From contig JADGNA010000023.1 of assembly GCA_015234465.1 (NCBI GenBank), positions 124,001 through 188,000 on the forward strand: a stretch of 64,000 nucleotides of DNA, in the 5' to 3' direction. Both the position numbers and the translations under genes were made by a program. The notes beneath the pieces were generated by a model, which had not been told where the DNA came from, searched no databases, and saw only the letters and a program-made list of their open reading frames with translations. Shown piece by piece: positions 56,304-64,000 of the stretch; position 1 is the first letter of the stretch; each line of letters starts with the position of its first letter. Origin of the DNA: Salinibacterium sp. GTDB lineage: Bacteria > Actinomycetota > Actinomycetes > Actinomycetales > Microbacteriaceae.

Positions 56304-57934
56304 AGCGGGATGTTCCCGTGCTTCTTGGGGGGCATGCTCGCGCGCTTGGTCGCGAGGGTGCGCAGTGCCTTCGTCACGATGACGCGGGTCGCCGCGGGTT
56401 CGATGACCCCGTCGAGCTCGCCACGTTCAGCCGCCAGGAAGGGGCTCGCGACGTTGTAGGTGTACTCGTTGGCGAGGCGGGTGCGCACGGCCGCGACATC
56501 CTCACCATTGGCCTCCGCCTCCTTGAGCTCGCTGCGGTACAGGATGTTGACGGCGCCCTGGCCGCCCATGACGGCGATCTCGGCGGTCGGCCAGGCGTAG
56601 TTGAGGTCTGCGCCGAGCTGCTTCGAGCCCATGACGATGTAGGCACCGCCGTAGGCCTTGCGCGTGATGACCGTCACGAGCGGCACGGTCGCCTCTGCGT
56701 AGGCGTAGAGGAGCTTGGCTCCGCGGCGGATGACGCCCGTCCACTCCTGGTCGGTGCCGGGCAGGTAGCCGGGCACGTCGACGAGCGTGAGGATCGGGAT
56801 GTTGAAGGCGTCGCAGAAGCGCACGAAGCGTGCGGCCTTCTCTCCCGCCTCGATGTTGAGGGTGCCCGCCATGGCGTTGGGCTGGTTGGCGATGATGCCC
56901 ACCGAGCGGCCCTCGACGCGGCCGAAGCCGACGACGATGTTGGGCGCGAAGAGCGGCTGCACCTCGAGGAAGTCGCCGCCGTCGACGATGTGCTCGATGA
57001 TCGTGCCGACGTCGTAGGGCTGGTTGGGGCTGTCGGGGATGACGGTGTTGAGCTTGCGGTCATCGTCGGTGATCTCGAGCTCGACCTCGCTCGCGTAGAG
57101 CGGCAGCTCGGCGAGGTTGTTGTCGGGGAGGAAGGAGAGGAGGGTGCGCGCGTAGTCGAGCGCATCGTCCTCATCGCTCGCGAGGTAGTGCGAGACGCCC
57201 GAGACCTTGTTGTGGGTCAGCGCGCCGCCGAGCTCCTCCATGCCGACGTCCTCACCCGTGACGGTCTTGATGACGTCGGGGCCGGTGACGAACATCTGGC
57301 TCGTCTTGTCGACCATGATGACGAAGTCGGTGAGGGCGGGGGAGTAGACCGCGCCGCCGGCGGCGGGGCCCATGACGATCGAGATCTGCGGGATGACGCC
57401 GGAGGCCATCGTGTTGCGGCGGAAGATCTCGCCGTACTTGCCAAGGGCGACGACGCCCTCCTGGATGCGCGCGCCGCCGGAGTCGAGCATCCCGATGATG
57501 GGGATGCCGAGGCGAAGGGCGAGGTCCATGACCTTGATGATCTTCTCGCCGGCTACCTCGCCGAGGGAGCCACCGAAGATCGTGAAGTCCTGCGCGTAGA
57601 CGGCCACATGGCGACCGTGGATCGTGCCGGTGCCGGTCACGACCGCGTCTCCGTAGGGGCGCGCCTTGTCCATGCCGAAGGCGTGCGTGCGGTGGCGCAC
57701 GAACTCGTCGAGCTCGACGAAGGAGCCCGGGTCGAGCAACTGCTCGATCCGCTCGCGGGCGGTCTTCTTGCCCTTGGCGTGCTGCTTCTTGATCGCGGCC
57801 TCGCCGCTCGCGGTCACGGCCTCGTGGTAGCGAACCTTGAGGTCGGCGAGCTTGTCGGCCGTCGTCATGGGCGTCACGCTCGACTGCTCGGCTGCGGCGG
57901 GAACAGGAGTGGGGGCGTCGTTGTCGGCAGTCAC
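56300..57934 (-). CDS. accD: acyl-CoA carboxylase beta (carboxyltransferase) subunit
   Basis: 544 residues with both halves of the carboxyltransferase: [40 protein letters not shown], then [13 protein letters not shown] and [20 protein letters not shown]. It moves the carboxyl group from biotin to acetyl- or propionyl-CoA. The frame is open far upstream. GTG 57934 is chosen because minus-strand TAAAGT lies exactly seven bases before it. It is divergent from birA and followed by accE. Confidence 0.94.
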   Translation of the reverse strand: MTADNDAPTPVPAAAEQSSVTPMTTADKLADLKVRYHEAVTASGEAAIKKQHAKGKKTARERIEQLLDPGSFVELDEFVRHRTHAFGMDKARPYGDAVVTGTGTIHGRHVAVYAQDFTIFGGSLGEVAGEKIIKVMDLALRLGIPIIGMLDSGGARIQEGVVALGKYGEIFRRNTMASGVIPQISIVMGPAAGGAVYSPALTDFVIMVDKTSQMFVTGPDVIKTVTGEDVGMEELGGALTHNKVSGVSHYLASDEDDALDYARTLLSFLPDNNLAELPLYASEVELEITDDDRKLNTVIPDSPNQPYDVGTIIEHIVDGGDFLEVQPLFAPNIVVGFGRVEGRSVGIIANQPNAMAGTLNIEAGEKAARFVRFCDAFNIPILTLVDVPGYLPGTDQEWTGVIRRGAKLLYAYAEATVPLVTVITRKAYGGAYIVMGSKQLGADLNYAWPTAEIAVMGGQGAVNILYRSELKEAEANGEDVAAVRTRLANEYTYNVASPFLAAERGELDGVIEPAATRVIVTKALRTLATKRASMPPKKHGNIPL

Positions 57935-57941
57935 CCGCATC

Positions 57942-58016
57942 ACTTTACCGGCCACCCCTGCCCGGGCTTGGGAGGTTTGCGACAAAAGCCTTGGAGGTTC
58001 ACTGCCCCGATACGCT
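57942..58016. promoter_or_regulatory. divergent leaderless promoters of accD and birA
   Basis: Minus-strand TAAAGT (57947-57942) serves accD, and plus-strand TACGCT (58011-58016) lies six bases before the birA ATG at 58023. Both start codons follow their -10 at leaderless spacing. No clear BirA operator was seen, in line with BirA lacking an HTH. Confidence 0.5.
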
Positions 58017-58022
58017 AAACGG

Positions 58023-58817
58023 ATGCTGCTGCCACTGAGTCGCGCCGAGGCCACCGTTCTCGAGTTCCTGCCCGAGTGCGGGTCGACCAACACGGAACTG
58101 GTGGCACGGGCATCCGCTGGCGCCGAGCATTTCACGGTCGTCGCGACGGATTCGCAGACCGCCGGTCGCGGCCGTCTTGGGCGCACCTGGGTTGCCCCGC
58201 CGGGACAGACGCTCGCGGTCTCGGTGCTGCTGCGGCCGGGCTTCGGCAGGGATGCCTGGGGCTGGCTTCCCCTCGTCGCTGGCCTCGCGATGGCGCGCGC
58301 GGTGCGGTCGGTGCTGCCCGCTGGCGATGACCGGCCGGTCGCCGTCAAGTGGCCCAACGATGTGCTCGTGCGCGGACGGAAGGTCTCGGGACTCCTCGCG
58401 GAGGTTGCGCCGAGCAACGACGGAGCCGCCGTCGTGCTGGGGGCGGGACTGAACCTGACGATCCCCGAAAACACCCTGCCGACCGAGACGGCGACCTCCC
58501 TCACGCTCGAGGGTGCCGAAGCCGACGCGCTCCTGGACCGTGCGCTCTCCGTCTACCTGCGTGAGTTGCGCGAGCTGTACTCCGCGCTGCAGGAGCATGG
58601 CGGGGATGCGGAGCGCAGTGGCATCCGCTCTCTCGTCTCGAAGGAGTGCGCGACCCTCGGACGCCGGGTGCGCGTGACCCTGCCGGGAGATGAGACGGTC
58701 ATGGCACTCGCGTTAGAGATCGACGAGGCAGGGCGGCTCGTGATCGAGCGCGACGACCGACCCGGAACGCGGCACGTCGTCGCCGCCGGTGACGTGACCC
58801 ACGTGAGGTATGAATAA
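58023..58817 (+). CDS. birA: biotin--[acyl-CoA carboxylase] ligase
   Basis: 264 residues. The ligase core has [31 protein letters not shown] and a C-terminal SH3-like domain. The N-terminal HTH of E. coli BirA is missing, so it is an enzyme only. It attaches biotin to the EAMKM lysine of the carrier subunit encoded at 48.8 kb. The placement opposite accD fits that role. Confidence 0.93.
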   Translation: MLLPLSRAEATVLEFLPECGSTNTELVARASAGAEHFTVVATDSQTAGRGRLGRTWVAPPGQTLAVSVLLRPGFGRDAWGWLPLVAGLAMARAVRSVLPAGDDRPVAVKWPNDVLVRGRKVSGLLAEVAPSNDGAAVVLGAGLNLTIPENTLPTETATSLTLEGAEADALLDRALSVYLRELRELYSALQEHGGDAERSGIRSLVSKECATLGRRVRVTLPGDETVMALALEIDEAGRLVIERDDRPGTRHVVAAGDVTHVRYE

Positions 58818-58820
58818 GGG

Positions 58821-59363
58821 ATGTCCACCGAGTTCTCGGATCCGGCGCCCGCAAGCGAGCGAGTGCTCGCGCGCCTGCGGCCACACGCCCGCGCACTCTT
58901 CTGGCCGAGCCTCATCCTCATCGCAGGAGCCGGGGCGCTCGCCTACTTCTCCGAGGCGTTCCCCGAACCGTGGCAGAACGCCCTGCTCCTCGGGCTCGGC
59001 AGCCTCGCCCTCGCGCTGATCTGGCTCATTCCCCTCCTGCGCTGGCTCGCGAGCCGCACCGTCATCACGACCCGGCGCATCGTCATCCGTCGCGGTCTCT
59101 CGACGCGCACGCGGCAGGAACTGCTGCACAGCAGGGGCTATGACATCACCGTGCGGCAGCGGGCGCTGCAGTCGATGTTCGGCAGCGGCGACGTGCTCAT
59201 CAACTCGGGACTCGAGCATCCGGTCGTGCTGCGTGATGTGCCGGGCGCGCAGCTCGTGCAGGGCGCGCTGCACGACCTCATGGAGAAGAACATGAACCCC
59301 ATCGCGGCACGCCGTCAGCACGACGCGTCGCACGCGAATGATGAGACAACGGCCTGGAACTGA
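58821..59363 (+). CDS. membrane protein with bacterial PH domain
   Basis: 180 residues: two membrane segments (about 27-70) followed by a bPH2 (YdbS/YdbT-like) domain, recognised from TTRRIVIRRGLSTRTRQELL and DVLINSG. The function is unknown. It starts three bases after birA with AAGGG just before the ATG, so it is cotranscribed. Confidence 0.85.
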   Translation: MSTEFSDPAPASERVLARLRPHARALFWPSLILIAGAGALAYFSEAFPEPWQNALLLGLGSLALALIWLIPLLRWLASRTVITTRRIVIRRGLSTRTRQELLHSRGYDITVRQRALQSMFGSGDVLINSGLEHPVVLRDVPGAQLVQGALHDLMEKNMNPIAARRQHDASHANDETTAWN

Positions 59364-59387
59364 CCGCGGCCGGTAACCCGGGTGAGG

Positions 59388-59393
59388 TAGGTT
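59388..59393 (+). promoter_or_regulatory. -10 hexamer upstream of UDP-glucose dehydrogenase
   Basis: TAGGTT would start transcription near 59400, leaving a leader of about 70 bases before the GTG start at 59470, which has a strong GAGAGGGAG ribosome site. Confidence 0.45.
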
Positions 59394-59469
59394 GCCCTCA
59401 TTCGGATGCAGTGACGCGCCGGGGTGCGACACCGCCGCCCCCGGCGCTCGGCCTGGAGAGGGAGACGGC

Positions 59470-60777
59470 GTGAAGATCTCGGTCATCGGTTGTGGGTACC
59501 TGGGAGCCGTCCACGCGGCCTGCATGGCGGAGATCGGCCATGAGGTCGTCGGCATCGACGTCGACGAGCTCAAGATCGAGCTGCTCGCCGAGGGCCGTCC
59601 GCCCTTCTACGAGCCAGGGCTGCCCGAGCTCTTGACGACCGCGAGCGCGTCAGGTCGCCTGTCGTTCAGCACGGATGTCTCGGCCGTCGCATCCGCCCGC
59701 GTGCACTTCATCGCGGTCGGCACGCCCCAGCTCGAGGGCAGCAACGCCGCCGACCTCACCTACGTGCACGCCGCCGTCGAGTCGCTCCTGCCACACCTGA
59801 AGCCGGGCGACCTCGTCGTCGGCAAGTCCACCGTGCCCGTCGGCACGGCCGCCGGGCTGTATGCGCGCATCCGCGAGGCCGCCCCGGGCGCCTCCCTCGC
59901 CTGGAACCCGGAGTTCCTGCGCGAGGGCTTCGCCGTGAAGGACACGATCACGCCCGACCGGCTCGTCTACGGGCTCGCCCCCGGCGATGACACGGCCGAA
60001 AGTCTCCTCGACGAGGTCTACGGTGCCGCCCTCGCGAATGGATCGCCCAAGGTCGTCACCGACTTTGCGACCGCCGAACTGGTGAAGGTTTCAGCCAATG
60101 CCTTCCTCGCGACCAAGATCTCCTTCATCAACGCCATGGCGGAGGTTGCCGAGGCGACGGGGGCGGATGTCACGGCGCTCGCCGACGCGATCGGCCACGA
60201 TGCCCGCATCGGCCGCCGCTTCCTCAACGCCGGGCTCGGCTTCGGCGGCGGCTGCCTCCCCAAGGACATCCGTGCCTTCATGGCGCGCGCCGAGGAACTC
60301 GGGGTCGACCAGGCGCTCTCCTTCCTGCAGGAGGTCGACGCGATCAACCTGCGCCGCCGCGAGCGGATGGTCGACCTCGCGAAGGAGGTCGTCGGCGGCG
60401 ACGTGCGGGGCAAGCGCATCGCCGTGCTTGGGCTCGCGTTCAAGCCCGACTCGGATGACGTGCGCGACTCGCCCGCCCTCGACGTCGCGCTGCGCCTGAC
60501 CGAACTCGGTGCCGATGTCGTCGCGACCGACCCCCAGGCGCTCAACACCGCGCTCCGCCGTAAGCCCGACCTCGCCGTCGCGCTGACGGCCTCGCAGGCC
60601 GCCGAGGGAGCGGATGCCGTGCTTCTCCTCACGGAGTGGCGCGAGTACCGGGAACTCGACCCCGCGGCGCTCGCGTCAGTCGTTCGCGTGCCGGCGATCG
60701 TCGACGGGCGCAACTGCCTGGACCCGGTGCAGTGGCGCGACGCCGGATGGCACTACCGGGCGCTCGGCCGCCCCTGA
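59470..60777 (+). CDS. ugd: UDP-glucose 6-dehydrogenase
   Basis: 435 residues with an N-terminal NAD domain (GCGYLGAVHAACMAEIGHEV), a central domain with the catalytic Cys262 in GFGGGCLPKDIRAF, and a UDP-binding domain (LGLAFKPDSDDVRDSP). It makes UDP-glucuronate for envelope polysaccharides. The GTG start is preceded by GAGAGGGAG; an upstream frame extension lacks family homology. Its last 102 bases overlap the convergent GtrA gene. Confidence 0.94.
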   Translation: MKISVIGCGYLGAVHAACMAEIGHEVVGIDVDELKIELLAEGRPPFYEPGLPELLTTASASGRLSFSTDVSAVASARVHFIAVGTPQLEGSNAADLTYVHAAVESLLPHLKPGDLVVGKSTVPVGTAAGLYARIREAAPGASLAWNPEFLREGFAVKDTITPDRLVYGLAPGDDTAESLLDEVYGAALANGSPKVVTDFATAELVKVSANAFLATKISFINAMAEVAEATGADVTALADAIGHDARIGRRFLNAGLGFGGGCLPKDIRAFMARAEELGVDQALSFLQEVDAINLRRRERMVDLAKEVVGGDVRGKRIAVLGLAFKPDSDDVRDSPALDVALRLTELGADVVATDPQALNTALRRKPDLAVALTASQAAEGADAVLLLTEWREYRELDPAALASVVRVPAIVDGRNCLDPVQWRDAGWHYRALGRP

Positions 60778-61209
60778 GGCTGCCGGTTCAGCGAAGACCC
60801 ACGTGCGGTAGAGCCAGAAGCGGAACACCATGCCGAGCGCGAGCCCGACGACGTTGGTCGACACGTTGTCGGCCAGCAGGCTTGTGAAGCCGAGCACGTA
60901 GTGCGAGACCCAGAGGCAGGTGAGCGGGATGCCCATGGCCACGATGCTCACGGCCGCGAAGCGCAGGCCCTCGCCGATGGGATGCGCGCGCTGCTCGCGG
61001 TGGAAGGTCCAGTGGCGGTTGCCCAGCCAGTTCGCGAGGATCGCGACGGAGGTGGAGATGACCTTCGCCGCGACGGGACCCTCGTGCAGCACCTCGGGTG
61101 CAAGCACCGTGAGGCGCAGCACGTTGAAGAGTGTCACGTCGATCACGAGGCCCACCGTGCCGACCACGCCGAAGCGGGCGAGCTGCGCGAAGAGGCGACT
61201 CTGCAGCAT
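60676..61209 (-). CDS. GtrA-family membrane protein
   Basis: 177 residues with four membrane segments: FGVVGTVGLVIDVTLFNVLR, then NWLGNRHWTFHRE, typical of GtrA. The family is thought to help move polyprenyl-linked sugars across the membrane. ATG 61209 is chosen over TTG 61248, as homology begins there. The C-terminal 34 residues are read from the opposite strand of the ugd end. Confidence 0.83.
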   Translation of the reverse strand: MLQSRLFAQLARFGVVGTVGLVIDVTLFNVLRLTVLAPEVLHEGPVAAKVISTSVAILANWLGNRHWTFHREQRAHPIGEGLRFAAVSIVAMGIPLTCLWVSHYVLGFTSLLADNVSTNVVGLALGMVFRFWLYRTWVFAEPAASGAAERPVVPSGVAPLHRVQAVAPVDDRRHAND

Positions 61210-61283
61210 CCGGCCGACCCGTGCCGTGGTGCTCGGTGCGCTGCGCAAAGTGGGGACCCCGTGGATAGGCGAAGATGGTGTGT

Positions 61284-61336
61284 GGCGGTTCGCAGTCTAA
61301 CCGCCGACATCCGCCCGTTCACTGTGCAGGAACGGG
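61284..61336. promoter_or_regulatory. inverted repeats in the gtrA-purK gap
   Basis: GGCGGTT (61284-61290) and AACCGCC (61299-61305) flank a minus-strand TAGACT (61299-61294) that could be the -10 of the GtrA gene. CCCGTTC (61314-61320) and GAACGGG (61330-61336) form a second perfect 7-bp hairpin in what would be the purK leader. Their roles are unknown. Confidence 0.4.
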
Positions 61337-61372
61337 CTGTGCGAACGCTGCTCGTCGACCCCAGGAGATCCC

Positions 61373-62497
61373 ATGACCTTGACCGTCGGTGTAATCGGGG
61401 GCGGGCAGCTTGCCCGCATGATGATCCCCGCGGCGACCCACCTGGGCATCCAACTGCGGGTCTTCGCTGAGGCGGAGGGTAGCCCCGCCGGGCTCGCCGC
61501 GACCGCCGTCGGCGACTACCGCGATGCCGATCAGGTGCTGCGCTGGGCGGAGGGGCTCGACGCCGTGACCTTCGACCACGAGCACGTTCCCCAGGCGGTG
61601 CTCCAGCGCCTCGTCGAGTCGGGCGTGCCTGTGCGGCCCGGCCCACACGCGCTCCTGTATGCGCAGGACAAGCTCCTCATGCGTGAGCGGCTCGGCCAGC
61701 TCGGGCTGCCCATGCCCGAGTGGGCCGCCGTCTCGACTGAGGCGGAGCTCGACGAGTTCATCGAGGCCCACGGGGGAGCGGCCGTCGTCAAGACGCCGCG
61801 GGGCGGCTACGACGGCAAGGGGGTCAAGGTCGTGCGCCGAGGCCACGAGGCCATCACCTGGTTCGAGGATGCCGCGGTCGGCGCCCTGCTCGTTGAGGAA
61901 CTCGTCGAGTTCCGCCGCGAGCTCGCCCAGTCGGTGGCCCGTCGTCCCTCCGGCGCGATCACGGCGTGGCCCGTCGTCGAGAGCGTGCAGCAGAACGGCG
62001 TGTGCGCCGAGGTCATCGCCCCGGCGCCCCACTCGGCGGGCAAGCTCGCGGATGTCGCGGAACAGATCGCCGTCACCGTCGCAGAGGGCCTCGACGTCAC
62101 GGGTGTGCTCGCCGTCGAGCTCTTCGAGACGACCGACGAGCGCCTGCTCGTCAACGAGCTCGCGATGCGTCCCCACAACAGCGGCCACTGGAGCATCGAG
62201 GGTTCGACCACGAGCCAGTTCGAGCAGCACCTCCGGGCGGTGCTCGACCTCCCGCTCGGCGGCACCGGATGTCGCGACCCCTGGTCGGTCATGGTGAATG
62301 TGCTCGGCGGCCCCATGGGTGAGTCCCTGGACTCGCGCTACTCGCGGGCGATGGGGGAGCATCCGCTCGTCAAGTTCCACTCCTACGGCAAGGAGTCGCG
62401 CCCCGGACGCAAGGTCGGCCACGTCTCGATGGGCGGCGACGACCTCGACGACGTCGTCTACCAGGCGCGCGCGGCTGCCGAGATGCTCGCCTCCTAG
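61373..62497 (+). CDS. purK: N5-carboxyaminoimidazole ribonucleotide synthase
   Basis: 374 residues of the ATP-grasp family: [16 protein letters not shown] at the N terminus, [23 protein letters not shown] and the metal-binding [16 protein letters not shown]. It carboxylates AIR in purine synthesis. AGGAG precedes the ATG. purE follows by 17 bases. Confidence 0.96.
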   Translation: MTLTVGVIGGGQLARMMIPAATHLGIQLRVFAEAEGSPAGLAATAVGDYRDADQVLRWAEGLDAVTFDHEHVPQAVLQRLVESGVPVRPGPHALLYAQDKLLMRERLGQLGLPMPEWAAVSTEAELDEFIEAHGGAAVVKTPRGGYDGKGVKVVRRGHEAITWFEDAAVGALLVEELVEFRRELAQSVARRPSGAITAWPVVESVQQNGVCAEVIAPAPHSAGKLADVAEQIAVTVAEGLDVTGVLAVELFETTDERLLVNELAMRPHNSGHWSIEGSTTSQFEQHLRAVLDLPLGGTGCRDPWSVMVNVLGGPMGESLDSRYSRAMGEHPLVKFHSYGKESRPGRKVGHVSMGGDDLDDVVYQARAAAEMLAS

Positions 62498-62501
62498 CCG
62501 C

Positions 62502-62507
62502 TACTAT
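62502..62507 (+). promoter_or_regulatory. -10 hexamer of a leaderless promoter (purE)
   Basis: TACTAT ends seven bases before ATG 62515, right after the purK stop, so purE may have its own transcript besides read-through from purK. Confidence 0.5.
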
Positions 62508-62514
62508 CGTGCCC

Positions 62515-63009
62515 ATGCCTTCACCGATCGTGTCGATCATCATGGGCTCCGACTCCGACTGGCCCGTGATGGGCGAGGCGGCGGCGGTGCTCAGCGAGTT
62601 CGGCGTACCCCATGAGGTCGAGGTCGTCTCGGCGCACCGCACGCCCGACAAGATGATCTCCTTCGGCCGTGAGGCGGCCGGCCGGGGCATCCGTGCGATC
62701 ATCGCGGGCGCCGGCGGGGCAGCACACCTGCCGGGCATGGTCGCCTCCGTCACGACGCTGCCGGTCATCGGCGTGCCCGTGCCCCTCGCGCGACTCGACG
62801 GCATGGACTCCCTGCTCTCGATCGTGCAGATGCCAGCCGGCATCCCCGTCGCGACCGTCTCCATCGGGGGAGCGAAGAACGCGGGCCTGCTCGCGCTGCG
62901 CATCCTTGGATCGACGGATGCCGCGATCGCCGGGCAACTCGCGCAGTACTCCCGTGACCTCGAGCACATGGTCGAGGAGAAGAACACCGCACTGAAGGCA
63001 CGCCTCTAG
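62515..63009 (+). CDS. purE: N5-carboxyaminoimidazole ribonucleotide mutase
   Basis: 164 residues of the class I PurE type, with [23 protein letters not shown] and [15 protein letters not shown]. It converts the product of PurK to CAIR. ATG 62515 is preferred to GTG 62509 because of the leaderless promoter. Confidence 0.96.
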   Translation: MPSPIVSIIMGSDSDWPVMGEAAAVLSEFGVPHEVEVVSAHRTPDKMISFGREAAGRGIRAIIAGAGGAAHLPGMVASVTTLPVIGVPVPLARLDGMDSLLSIVQMPAGIPVATVSIGGAKNAGLLALRILGSTDAAIAGQLAQYSRDLEHMVEEKNTALKARL

Positions 63010-63012
63010 CCC

Positions 63013-64000
63013 GTGGCATCCGCAGCACGAAGCATGCACTCGGCGAGGCCGACCGTGCGCCACCCCGACACCAGCTCGCGCGAGGTAATGACCGCGAGGG
63101 CCTGGTGGTTGGTCGCGCTTAACGTGCTCATCCCGGGATCGGCCCAGCTGCTCGCGGGCAACCGCCGCCTCGGCCGCTTCGGCGTCTCGGCGACCTTCGT
63201 GCTGTGGGCGGTCGCGCTCCTCGTGCTGGTCGTGTTCCTGGTGAACAGCTCGGTGCTGCTGACCCTCGCGACGAACCCGATCGCGCTCACGGTCGGTCAG
63301 GTGCTGCTCGGCGCATACGCCGTGCTCTGGGTAGTCCTCACGCTCGACGCCCTGCGCCTGGTCAGGCTTGTGAAGGCCTCGCCGGGTGCGCGGCCGTTTC
63401 TGGCCGGTGTCGCGGTCGTCGCCCTCGTCCTGACGGCGGGTGGGGCCGCCTACGGCGCACACCTCGCGGGCGTGGCGCGCGACGCGATCGTCTCGGTGTT
63501 CCAGAGCGGTGACTACGCCGAGCCGGTCGATGGTCGCTACAACATCCTCCTCCTCGGCGGGGACGCGGGAGCCGACCGGGAGGGGCTGCGGCCCGACAGC
63601 ATCTCCGTCGTCAGCGTCGACGCCGAGACGGGCGCGACCACGATCATCGGCGTGCCGCGCAACTTCGAGCGGGCCACCTTCTCCGAGGGCTCGCCCATGT
63701 TCGAGGCCTACCCGAACGGCTACGACTGCGGCGACGAATGCCTCATCAGCTACCTCTACACGGTCGGACAGGAGCATTCGGAGCTGTATCCGGATGCCGA
63801 GGCGGAGGGAAGCAACGCCGGGCTTGAGGCGATGCGCGACGCCGTCGAGGGTGTGACCGGCCTGCACCTGCACTACTACGTACTCATCGACATGCAAGGC
63901 TTCGAACAGCTCATCAACGCGCTTGGCGGCGTCGAGGTCGAGGTGCCGGAGCGCCTCGCATACGGGCCGGTCACGAGCCCAACCCCCTTCGGCTACTTCG
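63013..64000 (+). CDS. LytR-CpsA-Psr family protein (cut by right edge)
   Basis: About 329 residues are present. The N-terminal 155 hold several membrane segments (WWLVALNVLIPGSAQLL; VLWAVALLVLVVFLV; FLAGVAVVALVLTAGGAAYG), more than the single span of most LCP proteins. The LCP domain begins at YNILLLGGDAG and includes RPDSISVVSVDAETG and VPRNFE with the conserved arginine. Such proteins attach teichoic acid or other glycans to peptidoglycan. The GTG start at 63013 is uncertain; ATG at 63034 is another option. The C terminus is outside the window. Confidence 0.87.
   Translation, partial: MASAARSMHSARPTVRHPDTSSREVMTARAWWLVALNVLIPGSAQLLAGNRRLGRFGVSATFVLWAVALLVLVVFLVNSSVLLTLATNPIALTVGQVLLGAYAVLWVVLTLDALRLVRLVKASPGARPFLAGVAVVALVLTAGGAAYGAHLAGVARDAIVSVFQSGDYAEPVDGRYNILLLGGDAGADREGLRPDSISVVSVDAETGATTIIGVPRNFERATFSEGSPMFEAYPNGYDCGDECLISYLYTVGQEHSELYPDAEAEGSNAGLEAMRDAVEGVTGLHLHYYVLIDMQGFEQLINALGGVEVEVPERLAYGPVTSPTPFGYF

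Noticed and set aside
55825-56382. Phage integrase remnant in the 55.8-56.0 kb gap
   Set aside because: No frame shows integrase motifs, and no duplicated att core or tRNA end could be identified, so only an odd non-coding stretch is reported.
57935-58504. Upstream extension of the accD frame over birA
   Set aside because: It is antisense to birA with no family homology; a leaderless GTG at 57934 explains the start.

Overview
The window is high-GC DNA, dense in genes on both strands. It reads as chromosomal DNA of a high-GC actinobacterium, most likely of the family Microbacteriaceae. Supporting points are a separate acyl-CoA carboxylase epsilon subunit, an LpdA-type flavoprotein, the sdhCDAB order, very many four-base ATGA/GTGA overlaps, and numerous start codons lying 6-8 bases after a TANNNT or GANNNT -10 hexamer (leaderless transcripts). 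The word GGATGC/GCATCC is conspicuously frequent. No rRNA, tRNA, prophage, insertion sequence or CRISPR array was seen. The genus cannot be told from the sequence alone.

Layout. 1-4.9 kb: the end of an FAD monooxygenase, an ABC exporter, a RarD-like permease, an XRE-cupin regulator and a DUF1028 protein. 5.1-10.1 kb: a five-gene-function peptide ABC transporter operon (binding protein, two permeases, one fused double ATPase). 10.1-15.5 kb, minus strand: a riboflavin operon ribD-ribE-ribBA-ribH behind an FMN riboswitch, followed by an MHS-type MFS transporter and a 43-residue membrane peptide. 15.5-20.7 kb: a GNAT acetyltransferase, trpS, an AbiEi/PD-(D/E)XK-like gene framed by palindromic repeats, xthA and a YihY protein. 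20.8-27 kb: a complete PTS chain (ptsH, a DeoR regulator, ptsI, mtlA, mtlF, mtlD). 27-32.3 kb: a DHA2 MFS pump and sdhCDAB.

32.3-46 kb: mannose-1-phosphate guanylyltransferase, then a nucleoside salvage island. It holds two BMP lipoproteins, an ABC ATPase and two permeases for uptake. These are followed by cdd, deoA, add, an orphan PTS IIA protein, a sugar-phosphate mutase and purine nucleoside phosphorylase. Together these would import nucleosides, cleave them and channel the pentose-1-phosphate into metabolism. 46-51.4 kb: lpdA, a second endonuclease-like gene framed by inverted arrays of 21-bp repeats, the biotin carboxylase subunit and Maf. 51.4-55.7 kb: an RNA methyltransferase and a response regulator / histidine kinase / degenerate-kinase trio. 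56-64 kb: accE, accD, birA, a PH-domain protein, UDP-glucose dehydrogenase, GtrA, purK, purE and an LCP-family cell-wall ligase cut by the right edge.

The most unusual feature is shared by two distant loci (17.25-18.73 kb and 47.57-48.83 kb). Each has a single gene for a protein with an AbiEi-like N-terminal part and a Vsr/DUF559-like nuclease-type C-terminal part. Each gene is bracketed by its own private family of short repeats, and the repeats abut the stop codon. The repeats differ between the loci but the architecture is the same. This suggests an uncharacterised repeat-plus-nuclease element, comparable in layout (not in protein family) to REP sequences with their RAYT transposases.
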